The notes beneath the pieces were generated by a model that was not told the DNA's origin, searched no databases, and was given only the letters and a program-made list of their open reading frames with translations. 32,343 bases of DNA from JBKPNX01 sp046732855 (GTDB lineage Bacteria; Pseudomonadota; Alphaproteobacteria; Geminicoccales; Geminicoccaceae), in assembly GCA_046732855.1 (NCBI GenBank), contig JBKPNX010000151.1, forward strand, positions 1 to 32,343, written 5' to 3'. Shown piece by piece: positions 16,416-24,853 of this stretch. Every line of letters begins with the position of its first letter. Position 1 is the stretch's first letter. The translations under genes were made by a program, and so were the position numbers.

Positions 16416-16860
16416 AGATCAGCCGAGGTCAATCAGTTAGCTATTCGAACCTGTCATTCTTGCGGTCCGGTTGTCCCCCGCGCTTCGGAGCACCAGCAGC
16501 CGCCAAGCAGCCCGAGACCTCGACGGGCCCGCCCTGCCGCTGGGGTCACCCGGCTCGACCAGCCCACCCCGCCCGCCCTGCTGGCGGTCGGGCGCACGGA
16601 TTCCCAGGGTCGCATGGACCATCGAAGCATTGATCTCGCGAGAATTGGTCAAGGAGTAGTTAACGCTACCCTGGAGGTTGCGCCGATGGTACGGACCCGG
16701 ACGGCGCCATATCCGCGCCGCGGCGGGCAAGCGTTCCGGGCGCTGGGCGAGGTGCGAGCGGCGCGCCATATCTCGGACCTGACCGGGTCGGCGCGAGCGC
16801 GGCGCGGTGGTGCGCGGCAGCGATGGACGTGGTGAACCCAAAGGGAGCGGCGACGGCACG
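16416..16860. other. Intergenic region between array and HtrA gene
   Basis: 445 bases without a recognisable gene. It includes a less GC-rich stretch at about 16635-16675 (TTGGTCAAGGAGTAGTTAAC) that is a reasonable place for the promoter of the downstream HtrA lipoprotein, but the hexamers are too weak to call. Two copies of CGCGCCATATC-like sequence occur (near 16706 and 16762). Confidence 0.35.
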
Positions 16861-17997
16861 ATGATCATGTGCAGCAAAACCGTCGCCGCGCTTGCGCTCC
16901 TTGCTCTGCTCGCCGGGTGCCAGATGCCACCCTCGCCCGGGGCCGCACCGCAGAACGCGCCGAGCGCGCGGGCCGCTGGCATCCCGGCGCCGGCTGGCGG
17001 GCCGATGCTCGACCCCGCGCGCGGAGTGCTCACCATGGCGCCGCTGGTCGCGGGCGTGACGCCGGGCGTGGTCAACATCGCGGTGCGCTCGCGGGTCGAG
17101 CGCGCCCCCAACCCATTGTTCGACGACCCGTTCTTCCGGCGCTTCTTCGACCTCCCGGCGGTACCGCGCGAGCGCGAGGTGCTGAGCGCGGGCTCCGGCG
17201 TCATCGTCGATGCCGCGCGCGGCTACGTCCTGACCAATGGTCACGTCGTCGCCAACCCCGCCGAGATCCAGGTCACGCTCAAGGACCGGCGCACCTTTCC
17301 GGCGCGTCTGGTCGGCAGCGATCCGGCGACTGACGTCGCGCTGCTCCAGATCGACGCGCCCGGTCTCACCGGTGTCCCGTTCGGCGACTCCGACCGGCTC
17401 GAGGTCGGCGATGTGGTGATCGCGATCGGCAACCCGTTCGGCCTCGGCCAGACCGTGACCTCCGGCATCGTCAGCGCGCTCGGCCGCAGCGGCCTCGGCC
17501 TCGAAGGCTACGAGGACTTCATCCAGACCGACGCCTCGATCAACCCCGGCAATTCGGGCGGCGCGCTGGTCAACTCCAAGGGCGAGCTGGTCGGCATCAA
17601 TACCGCGATCATCGGGCCGACCGGCGGCAACGTCGGCATCGGGTTTGCGGTGCCCGCGAACATGACCAGGGCGGTCATGGCGCAGCTGATCGAGCACGGC
17701 GAGGTGCGCCGCGGCCGGCTCGGCATCACGATCGAGGACCTCACCCCGGCGCGGGCCGGCGACATGCATCTCGAGCTGCCGGGCGGCGCGGTGATCACCC
17801 ACGTCGAGCCAGGCTCGCCGGCGGCGCGCGCCGGAATCGCCCCGGGCGACGTGGTGGTGCGGGCCAACGGGCAGCCGGTTCAGGATGCGGGCGATCTGCG
17901 CAATGTGGTCGGGCTGCTGCCGGTCGGCGCCGACCTGCAGCTCGTGCTCTATCGCGACGGTCGCGAGCGCGCGGTGGGCGCGCGCGTCGGCCCGTGA
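16861..17997 (+). CDS. HtrA/Deg family serine protease, lipoprotein with one PDZ domain
   Basis: 378-residue periplasmic quality-control protease. The signal ends LLALLAGC, a strong lipobox with C20, so it should be membrane-anchored by lipid. A Pro/Ala linker leads to the S1C domain with a complete triad: H128 (LTNGHVV), D158 (TDVALL) and S232 (NPGNSGGAL). The oxyanion and sensor loops (IGNPFGLGQTVTSGIVS) are normal. One PDZ domain (about 287-375, VEPGSPAARAGIAPGDVVV) follows, so the layout is DegS-like in domain number but lipid-anchored. The start is ATG 16861 (alternative 16867), with AAAGGGAG upstream at slightly long spacing. It is preceded by the tandem array and then the catalytically dead paralogue; no rpoE or mucD-type regulator is nearby. 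Confidence 0.94.
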   Translation: MIMCSKTVAALALLALLAGCQMPPSPGAAPQNAPSARAAGIPAPAGGPMLDPARGVLTMAPLVAGVTPGVVNIAVRSRVERAPNPLFDDPFFRRFFDLPAVPREREVLSAGSGVIVDAARGYVLTNGHVVANPAEIQVTLKDRRTFPARLVGSDPATDVALLQIDAPGLTGVPFGDSDRLEVGDVVIAIGNPFGLGQTVTSGIVSALGRSGLGLEGYEDFIQTDASINPGNSGGALVNSKGELVGINTAIIGPTGGNVGIGFAVPANMTRAVMAQLIEHGEVRRGRLGITIEDLTPARAGDMHLELPGGAVITHVEPGSPAARAGIAPGDVVVRANGQPVQDAGDLRNVVGLLPVGADLQLVLYRDGRERAVGARVGP

Positions 17998-18142
17998 TCC
18001 GGCAAACCCGCCGCGCAGGCGCACGCCGAGCGGCGCGAGCGCAATGCGGGCAAGAGTCCGGCCGCATCGCCCGCCGGCTGATTGAGCAGGGTCGAACGGC
18101 ACGGCGGTGCGCCTTCCCTGCCAGGGCCCGGGAGGGGGTCGA

Positions 18143-19384
18143 TCAGTGCGGCTCGCGCGTGCCCTGCGGGCGACGCTCCGGCAGCAGTTCGAGCGCGGGC
18201 GCGGCGAGCGCCTGCAGCTGTGCCTTGAGCTGAAGCGCCGCGAGCGCGTAGCCGCCATCGGCGCCGTCGATGAAGTGCACGTGGCGGCCCTGCGCCAGCG
18301 AGAACACCAGGCAGGTCATCAGCGCCCGGTCGGCTCGATGGGTGCCGTACGCGATCCGTCGCTCTGCATGCAGGGCGGCGAGACGGCCCTCGATCGCGGC
18401 GCTCTCGGCCTCGGTGCAGTCGAGCACCATGTGCAATGTGTCCGCGATCTTGCGATGATCCGAGTTCTGCTGCATCTGCGCCCGGTAGGCGGGCGCGTCG
18501 TAGGCGCCGATCTTGAGGTCGAAGCGCTCGGCGAGCGCCTGCAGCCAGGACTGCGCGCCAATGCCGAGCCAGTAGAGCCAGCGGGGCACGCGGCCACGGA
18601 CCGCGACCGCCTCGGCGCGCAGCCCGCGCGGCGGCCAGGCGAAGCGCATGTTGTCCGGCCGGATCGGGCGCGCGGAGCCCGCGGCCTCGCCAATGATAGC
18701 GGCGAGCTCATGCAGGATCTCGCGCTGCAGCGCCAGGGCGTCGCCCGCCAGCGGCCGCACCAGCAGGGTCAGCATGTGGCCGCGCACCGAGCGGTATGGC
18801 TCCCAGCGGCAGGAGAGGCCGTGCAGATCGGGCGGCTCCGGGCCGTCGTGCTCGTCGAGCGCGAATTCCGCGCCGCTCTTGATCAGATGGTCTGCGAGCT
18901 CGAGACCGCCGCCGGCGAACATGGCGAGGCAGTTGCCGGGGCTGAGCTGATGTTTGGCAACCAGCACATCGCGTCCCAGCCGTCGCAATGCGTGCACCGG
19001 GATCACGCCGAGTCGGAGGTCGAGTTCGAAGCCGGCGCGAGCGAGGCGTCGGGTCCCACGGAGAGCAGCCTCGACGGCATCGCGGACCTCGGGCGGGATG
19101 AGCACGGTGGCGCCGTCGCCGCCGAATGCGTAAGGAAGGTCCAGATCGCCCGTGACGTTGAGCGTGGCCGTAATGCAGGCGGCTCCGACCAGATTGACTT
19201 CCTTGTAGCGGCCGGCGTGGGCGGCCTCGGTCGAGCCTCGTATGTCGCCCAGCACCACGATCCAGTCGTCGGGAGCCGCGACGTAGCGGGCCGGATCGGC
19301 CACGTCGGCGAAGTCGGTGAACGCCTTGATCGCGGCATAGAAGGTCGCCGCTCGGGGCGGGATCGCGGGTGACTGCGGTTCCAT
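18143..19384 (-). CDS. DUF3095 family protein (nucleotidyl-cyclase-like)
   Basis: 413-residue protein matching DUF3095. The N-terminal half has WIVVLGDIRGSTEAAHAGRY (41-60), KEVNLVGAACITA and LPYAFGGDGATVLIPP (83-98). The DIxGS...FGGDGA arrangement resembles the metal- and nucleotide-binding strands of class III nucleotidyl cyclases, but a cyclase product has not been assigned to this family as far as I know. The C-terminal half (from about 190) is the DUF3095-specific part, with RPDNMRFAWPPRGLRAE and QNSDHRKIADTLHMVLDCT. No signal peptide; cytosolic. ATG 19384 is the first start, and the upstream region (19385-19579) is shared with the divergent ABC-F gene. Monocistronic here. Confidence 0.88.
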   Translation of the reverse strand: MEPQSPAIPPRAATFYAAIKAFTDFADVADPARYVAAPDDWIVVLGDIRGSTEAAHAGRYKEVNLVGAACITATLNVTGDLDLPYAFGGDGATVLIPPEVRDAVEAALRGTRRLARAGFELDLRLGVIPVHALRRLGRDVLVAKHQLSPGNCLAMFAGGGLELADHLIKSGAEFALDEHDGPEPPDLHGLSCRWEPYRSVRGHMLTLLVRPLAGDALALQREILHELAAIIGEAAGSARPIRPDNMRFAWPPRGLRAEAVAVRGRVPRWLYWLGIGAQSWLQALAERFDLKIGAYDAPAYRAQMQQNSDHRKIADTLHMVLDCTEAESAAIEGRLAALHAERRIAYGTHRADRALMTCLVFSLAQGRHVHFIDGADGGYALAALQLKAQLQALAAPALELLPERRPQGTREPH

Positions 19385-19579
19385 CGCTATCCGACTGGCG
19401 GGACCGGACGCGGCATGCTGTCAGATGCTCCGGGCGATCGTACTACGGGATTTGCCGCGCGCTGGAGGCGACATGGCACGATTTGTGCTCCGGGGCGGGA
19501 CCGGGTATCATGATGCCGGGCAAGACGCCACGGTGCAGGGGTGTTGGGCGACGGCGCGCCCCGTGCTATGCCCCGCGCC

Positions 19580-21454
19580 ATGTTGCACCTGAACGAGGTC
19601 ACCCTGCGCATCGGCGGCCGGCCGCTGCTCGAGCGGGCGAGCGTGCATCTGCCTGCGGGCCAGCGCGCCGGCCTGGTCGGCGCCAACGGCAGCGGCAAGA
19701 CCTCCCTGCTGCGCCTGGTCCTGGGCGAGCTGACGCCCGATGGGGGCGAAGTCCGTCTGCGCCGACGCGCCCGCGTCGGCTGGGTCGCGCAGGAGGCGCC
19801 GGGGGGAGACCGCACGCCGCGCCAGGCGGTGCTCGAGGCCGATCAGGAGCGCGCCCACCTCTTGCGCGCCGCCGATGCCGCGGTCGAGCCGCACGCCATC
19901 GCCGAGATCCAGACCCGGCTGGCCGATATCGGGGCGCACGCCGCGCCGGCGCGCGCGAGCGCGATCCTCGCCGGCCTCGGCTTCGAGGAGGCCGCGCAGC
20001 AGCGGCCGCTTGCCAGCTTCTCCGGCGGCTGGCGCATGCGCGTGGCGCTCGCCGCGGTGCTGTTCGCCGAGCCCGATCTCCTGCTGCTGGACGAGCCAAC
20101 CAATCATCTCGACCTGGAAGCGAGCCTCTGGCTCGAGGACTATCTGCGGCGCTATCCCAAGACCCTGCTCCTGGTCAGCCACGACCGCGATCTGTTGAAC
20201 CGCGTGCCCGAGCGCATCGTGCACCTGGATCAGCGAAGGCTCACCGCCTATGCCGGTGGCTACGACGCCTTCGAGCGGGTACGGCGCGAGAAGCTTGCCC
20301 GGCAGGCCAAGGAACGCGCCAAGCTCGAGGCCAGGCGCAAGCACATGCAGGCATTCGTCGACCGCTTCCGCTACAAGGCGAGCAAGGCGCGCCAGGCGCA
20401 GAGTCGCCTCAAGGCCATCGCCAGGCTCGAGCCGATCCCGGCGGTGGTCGAGGCGCCGCACGTGACGTTGCGCTTCCCACAACCCGAGGTGCCGGAGCCG
20501 CCCCTGATCACGCTGGAGCGGGCCGCCGCCGGCTACGGCGACCACGTCGTGCTGGACCGCCTCGATCTGCGCCTCGACCCGGACGACCGGATCGCCCTGC
20601 TCGGCGCGAATGGCAATGGCAAGTCGACCTTCGCCAAGCTGCTGGCCGGGCAGCTCCAGCCTTTGCAGGGCGAAGTGATCCGCGCGCCGAAGCTGCGGGT
20701 CGGCTACTTCGCGCAGCACCAGATCGAGGCGCTGCAACCGGACCACAGCCCGCTGCAGCACCTCGCGCGGTGCCTGCCGACCGAGCGCGAGGAGCGCCTG
20801 CGCAGGCACCTCGGCGGCTTCGGCTTGCCCCAGGACAAGGCTGACCTGCCGGCCGGCGCGCTCTCCGGCGGCGAGAAGGCGAGGCTCACGTTCGCCCTGA
20901 TCAGCGCCGACGCGCCGCAGCTTTTGGTCCTCGACGAGCCTACCAATCACCTGGACATCGATTCGCGCGAGGCGCTGACGCTTGCGATCAATGACTTTGC
21001 CGGCGCCGTGCTGCTGATCAGCCACGATCCGCACCTGATCGAGCTGACGGCCGATCGCCTCTGGCTGGTCGCGGGCGGTCGCGTCCGGCCGTTCGAGGGC
21101 GACCTGGACGACTATCGTCGCGCACTGCTCGAGCCGGCATTGACCAGACCGCCGTCAGGCGCGGCATCGGAGGTCAACCCGCGCCGCACGCAACGCCAGC
21201 GCCAGGCTGAGGCGCGCGCCCGTCTCGCGCCTCTGCGCCAGGCGGCACAGGCAGCCGAGCGCGATCTGGAGCGCCTGAATAAGGAACGCGCCACGCTCGC
21301 GGCCAGGCTCACCGACAGTGCGACCTACGCGCTCAATGGGGGCGAGATCGCCGCGCTGCTCAGGCGCGAGGCCGAGCTCAAGGCCGCGATCGAGGCGGCC
21401 GAGCACCGCTGGCTGGCCGCCGCGGAGGCTCTGGAGCGCGCCGCCCCGGCGTGA
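19580..21454 (+). CDS. ABC-F family ATPase (YheS/Uup type)
   Basis: 624-residue soluble protein with two ABC ATPase domains and no membrane segment, as in ABC-F translation factors that act at the ribosomal E site. Domain 1 has Walker A GANGSGKT (34-41), signature LASFSGGW (144-151), Walker B LLLLDEPTNHLD (167-178) and switch H201. The inter-domain linker (about 235-290) is the basic P-site tRNA-interaction motif region (KERAKLEARRKHMQAFVDRF). Domain 2 repeats GANGNGKST (342-350), LSGGEKARL and LLVLDEPTNHLD. The C-terminus (from about 545) is a basic then acidic coiled coil. Length and the WVAQEAPGG segment favour the YheS subgroup. ATG 19580 opens the first strand; ATGs at 19541 and 19568 are possible but add nothing conserved. 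A broken second copy of its 3' end lies at 22119-22243. Confidence 0.94.
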   Translation: MLHLNEVTLRIGGRPLLERASVHLPAGQRAGLVGANGSGKTSLLRLVLGELTPDGGEVRLRRRARVGWVAQEAPGGDRTPRQAVLEADQERAHLLRAADAAVEPHAIAEIQTRLADIGAHAAPARASAILAGLGFEEAAQQRPLASFSGGWRMRVALAAVLFAEPDLLLLDEPTNHLDLEASLWLEDYLRRYPKTLLLVSHDRDLLNRVPERIVHLDQRRLTAYAGGYDAFERVRREKLARQAKERAKLEARRKHMQAFVDRFRYKASKARQAQSRLKAIARLEPIPAVVEAPHVTLRFPQPEVPEPPLITLERAAAGYGDHVVLDRLDLRLDPDDRIALLGANGNGKSTFAKLLAGQLQPLQGEVIRAPKLRVGYFAQHQIEALQPDHSPLQHLARCLPTEREERLRRHLGGFGLPQDKADLPAGALSGGEKARLTFALISADAPQLLVLDEPTNHLDIDSREALTLAINDFAGAVLLISHDPHLIELTADRLWLVAGGRVRPFEGDLDDYRRALLEPALTRPPSGAASEVNPRRTQRQRQAEARARLAPLRQAAQAAERDLERLNKERATLAARLTDSATYALNGGEIAALLRREAELKAAIEAAEHRWLAAAEALERAAPA

Positions 21455-21700
21455 ACTCGACCCCCGCGGCCGCCGAACTGGGGAACTGGCTGCACCTTTC
21501 CTCAGCCAATTAGTCCGACACCGATTCCTGATACCTTTTCAGGATTGCAGTCGCGGTGTTCCTTTCAGTCCATGAGCTTTTCAGATCGCTGGGGTGGTCG
21601 TGGAGGAATTTTTTCTTAGAGGCGGAATGATGCCAGTTGGGGCGCCCCGCCCAACCAGGGGTGACAGGCGCCCGCCCTCAGTATAGCTCGTGACGCACCT

Positions 21701-21713
21701 CAACACAGTGTTG
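21701..21713. promoter_or_regulatory. Perfect inverted repeat upstream of small secreted ORF
   Basis: CAACACAGTGTTG, two six-base arms around one base, ending exactly where the ribosome site GGAAG of the next gene begins (the final G is shared). It could be an operator, or a hairpin that masks the ribosome site. It is too short to be called with assurance. Confidence 0.3.
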
Positions 21714-21726
21714 GAAGATGCCTCCG

Positions 21727-22017
21727 ATGAAACACCTCGCAGCTCTTGTGACCGCGTTCTCCTTGCTAAGCCCTCGCGCGTTCGGTGATGACGGTATTGT
21801 CGGCCGGTTCCAGATGATGGCCGGCCCTCCAACTGTCGTCATCGATACGGCAACGGGCGAGCTATGGGTCTTCATTCGCACCGAAGCAGGCTTCGCGATG
21901 TACCGCGTATGCTATGCTGGGCCGACCGGTAATCTCTCACCCTGGCCCATAGTGGATGTGAGTGATGAGGGCGATCGGCCGTCAAGCCACAATGCCTGTA
22001 GGGGTGGGGAGAGGTAG
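21727..22017 (+). CDS. Small putative secreted protein
   Basis: 96-residue ORF with a signal peptide (MKHLAALVTAFSLLSPRAFG, then DDG) and a mature part containing VGRFQMM and VVIDTATGELWVF, a pattern (strand, DTxTGxxW) common in small exported proteins of unknown function. The last 25 residues look unstructured and may be out of the ancestral frame. The start ATG 21727 is chosen because GGAAG (21713-21717) is nine bases upstream; the ATG at 21718 abuts that site. Base composition from about 21480 to 21960 is visibly less GC-rich than the neighbours, so the gene may be acquired. It sits between the ABC-F gene and a broken copy of the ABC-F 3' end. No function assigned. Confidence 0.55.
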   Translation: MKHLAALVTAFSLLSPRAFGDDGIVGRFQMMAGPPTVVIDTATGELWVFIRTEAGFAMYRVCYAGPTGNLSPWPIVDVSDEGDRPSSHNACRGGER

Positions 22018-22118
22018 GAGGCCCGCCATCTCCCAGCGCAGCATTCTGGCCGTCGGCAGCGTTAGCTGCCCGCCCTGCGCCTGCATCGCGCACGGCGCTC
22101 GCGGGCGACTCGGGCGGC

Positions 22119-22243
22119 GCGCAACGCCAGCGGCAGGCCGAAGCGAGGCTGAGTTCAAGGCCGCGATCGAGGCCGCCGAGCACCGCTGGCTCGCCGCCGC
22201 GGAGGCCCTGGAGCAGGCGTACGCCCAAAACCGCGCTTCGTGA
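22119..22243 (+). pseudogene. Broken second copy of the ABC-F 3' end
   Basis: Bases 22144-22214 match the ABC-F gene at 21367-21437 with about five differences, encoding EAEFKAAIEAAEHRWLAAAE and then ALEQAYAQNRAS to a TGA at 22241-22243. The ABC-F end reads EAELKAAIEAAEHRWLAAAE. Immediately before, 22119-22145 (GCGCAACGCCAGCGGCAGGC and on) matches 21187-21213 of the same gene, so about 150 bases in between are deleted and the two parts are in different frames. Most differences fall at third codon positions (synonymous, with one L to F), which suggests the copy diverged while still coding and was broken later. It has no start of its own. Confidence 0.85.
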
Positions 22244-22377
22244 CAGTTCGGTGATTTTCGAGTTGCCTTGGCCCGGCCGCCTGACCGAACATGGGCGGAG
22301 CAAAGGTCGTCCATGGCGCGCCGGCCAGGCGGCCGCCATCGCGCGACGGCCATGTCCAGCCCGTCAGGGAGAATCCG

Positions 22378-24405
22378 ATGGCCGCAGGAACCTCGGTCCG
22401 TAATGTCGCCTTGGTCGGTCCAAACGGGACTGGCAAGACCACGCTGCTTGAGAGTCTGCTGTTCGTGACCGGGCGCATCAACCGCAAGGGCAAGGCGGGC
22501 GACGGCAACACGGTCGGCGACGCCTCGACCGAGGCGCGCGAGCGCCAGATGAGCACGGAGGTCAATGTCGCTACGACCACCCACAACGGCGCCGCGCTGA
22601 CCATTCTCGACTGTCCGGGATCGGTCGAGTTCGCGCAGGAGGCGCGCAACGCGCTGCTCGGCGCCGATGCGGCCGTGGTCGTGGTCGAGCCGGTGCTGGA
22701 ACGCCTGATCACCGTCTCGCCGCTGCTCAAGTTCCTGGATGCCCACGCGATCCCGCACCTGATCTTCATCAACAAGATGGACCGCTCCGAGGTGCGCTAC
22801 CGCGATCTGCTGCAGGCGTTGCGCGACTTGTCCGACCGGCCGGTGATCCCGCACCAGTACGCGATCGGGCGCGGCGACGAGCTGGTCGGCTACATCGATC
22901 TCGTAACCGAGCAGGCTTACGCCTACCACGCCAACGCGCCGTCGGATCGGATCGACCTGCCCGAGGAATATCGCGAGCGCGAGCAGGCGGCGCGCACCGA
23001 GATGCTCGAGACGCTCGCCGACTTCGACGACGACCTCATGGAGATGCTGCTCGAGGAGCGGCAGCCGCCGGCCGAGGACATCACGCGCCATCTGCGCAAC
23101 TCGCTCGGCGCCGACCAGGTGGTCCCGGTGTTCATGGGCGTGGCCGAGCGCGACATGGGCGTGCGCCGGCTGCTCGACGCGCTGCACGAGGAGACGCCGG
23201 AGCCAGGCGTGACCGCGCAGCGGGTCGGCGTCGATCCGAGCGGCCCGACCCTCGTCCAGGTGCTCAAGACCTACCATCTGCCGCACTCGGGCAAGCTGTC
23301 GCTGGTGCGGGTCTGGGCCGGCGAGGTCAAGGACGGCATGACGCTCGGCGGCATGCGGGTGGGCGGCGTCTACCGCATGTTCGGCGGCCATCACGACAAC
23401 GTCCCCGCCGCGGCGGCGGGCGAGATCGTCGGCCTGGGCCGGCTCGAGGAGGCGAGGACCGGGCAGACGCTGACCAACGGCGCTGGGGCGCCGCCACTGC
23501 CGACCGCGGCGGCAACGCCGCCGATGTACGCCTTCGCCGTGCACGCCGACAACCGCAACGACGAGGTCAAGCTGTCGGGCGCGATCGCCAAGCTGATCGA
23601 CGAGGACCCGAGTTTGCGGTTCGAGCAGGACCCGGAGCTCCAGGAAAGCCTGCTGTGGGGCCAGGGCGAGATGCACCTGCGCGTCGCCATGGACCGGCTG
23701 CGCTCCAAGTACAACATCGGCGTCCACGGCAAGCCGCCGCAGACGCCCTATCGCGAGACCATCCGCAAGTCGACCCAGAGCCACGGCCGGCACAAGAAGC
23801 AGAGCGGCGGCCACGGCCAGTTCGGCGACGTCAAGCTGGAGATCCGCCCGCGCCCTCGCGGCGAGGGCTTCGAGTTCATCGACAAGGTGGTCGGCGGCGC
23901 GGTGCCGCGCCAGTACATTCCGGCGGTCGAGGCGGGTGCTCGGGACTATCTGCGGCGCGGCCCGCTCGGCTTTCCCGTGGTCGACGTCAGCGTGACCCTG
24001 TACGACGGCCAGTTTCACAGCGTCGACAGCTCGGAGCTCGCGTTCAAGCTGGCGACCGCGCTCGCGCTCAAGGAAGGCCTGACCAAATGCGAGCCGGTGC
24101 TGCTCGAGCCGATCCTGGCGGTCGACATCTCGGTGCCGTCGGAAGTCACCTCGAAGGCGCTGCAGCTGGTCACGCAAAAGCGCGGGCAGATCCTCGGCTA
24201 CGACGCCAAGGATGGCTGGACCGGCTGGGACCGCATCTCGGCGCACATTCCGCAGGCGGAGATGCACGATCTGATCGTCAACCTGCGCTCGCTGAGCCAA
24301 GGAGTCGCGTTCTTCAGCTGGACCTACGATCACCTCAACCCGGTGCCGGAGAGGCACGCGGAGGCGGTGGTCGCGCATCGCCAGGGTGAGCTGCAGGCAT
24401 CCTGA
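22378..24405 (+). CDS. Elongation factor G-like GTPase (EF-G paralogue)
   Basis: 675-residue translational GTPase with the domain order of EF-G: G domain (1-265), domain II (about 275-365), III, IV and V. G1 is GPNGTGKT (14-21), not the usual GHIDAGKT type. Switch I has RERQMSTEVNV in place of the RGITI motif. G3 is DCPGSVEF (78-85), so the catalytic His of DTPGH is Ser here. G4 NKMD (132-135) is intact. Domain IV retains YRETIRKS, HKKQSGGHGQFGDV and GPLGFPVVDV. Length and motifs match the second EF-G-like gene found alongside canonical fusA in alphaproteobacteria. ATG 22378 follows GGGAGAATCCG. No str operon (rpsL, rpsG, tuf) is present, supporting a paralogue. Probable ribosome-associated factor; the GTPase rate may differ from EF-G (inference). 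Confidence 0.93.
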   Translation: MAAGTSVRNVALVGPNGTGKTTLLESLLFVTGRINRKGKAGDGNTVGDASTEARERQMSTEVNVATTTHNGAALTILDCPGSVEFAQEARNALLGADAAVVVVEPVLERLITVSPLLKFLDAHAIPHLIFINKMDRSEVRYRDLLQALRDLSDRPVIPHQYAIGRGDELVGYIDLVTEQAYAYHANAPSDRIDLPEEYREREQAARTEMLETLADFDDDLMEMLLEERQPPAEDITRHLRNSLGADQVVPVFMGVAERDMGVRRLLDALHEETPEPGVTAQRVGVDPSGPTLVQVLKTYHLPHSGKLSLVRVWAGEVKDGMTLGGMRVGGVYRMFGGHHDNVPAAAAGEIVGLGRLEEARTGQTLTNGAGAPPLPTAAATPPMYAFAVHADNRNDEVKLSGAIAKLIDEDPSLRFEQDPELQESLLWGQGEMHLRVAMDRLRSKYNIGVHGKPPQTPYRETIRKSTQSHGRHKKQSGGHGQFGDVKLEIRPRPRGEGFEFIDKVVGGAVPRQYIPAVEAGARDYLRRGPLGFPVVDVSVTLYDGQFHSVDSSELAFKLATALALKEGLTKCEPVLLEPILAVDISVPSEVTSKALQLVTQKRGQILGYDAKDGWTGWDRISAHIPQAEMHDLIVNLRSLSQGVAFFSWTYDHLNPVPERHAEAVVAHRQGELQAS

Positions 24406-24853
24406 GTTGCAGGCGTGCGAGCTGGGGGTCTCTGACCGCGGCTGAGGACGCAGCGGCGCTGGAGCGTCCCGTTTTCCTGCCGGCTGCGGCGTTCGCGCCA
24501 TCAGCGCCGTCACCGGGATCGCAGGCCAGGCGCGGCAGCGCGCCGCCAGAGCAGGTGGCTTCGCGCGGGCGCGACGTCCGCTCAGCGCGGATCACGGCAG
24601 GAACATGGCAGTCGGGGGCTGCGGTCTCCGCCATCGCCCTAGCCGAGCCGCAGTCATCCGAAACGCAACGGAGTAGCTTGTCTTCGCCGCGCGGGATGAT
24701 CGGGCCGATCGAGTCGAGGCTTGAGATCGCGCCGGCGCTCCGCCCGATCGCAATACCGTAATCCCTGCTCCACTGCACCCGAGGCGGTTCTCTTGCCGGC
24801 GCGGTAGCCGCACGGCATGGTGCCACGAGCATCCGAGCGAGGCTTTCCCAGCC
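24406..24853. other. Intergenic region, nothing recognised
   Basis: 448 bases between the EF-G-like gene and the MATE gene, both on the plus strand. Open frames are short and lack motifs; no tRNA fold, repeat or strong hairpin plus T-run was seen. It should contain a terminator for the first gene and a promoter for the second. Confidence 0.4.

Noticed and set aside
15622..16835. Long open frames on both strands across the tandem array, giving Arg/Pro-rich or Ser/Val/Ala-rich repeat proteins.
   Set aside because: They arise because the repeat unit lacks stop codons in every frame. None has a ribosome site or a signal outside the array, and all six frames are equally open.
21982..24513. 843-codon open frame on the minus strand opposite the EF-G-like gene.
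   Set aside because: It is the antisense shadow of a GC-rich gene. Its translation is rich in Arg, His, Val and Leu without motifs, whereas the plus strand has complete EF-G domains.
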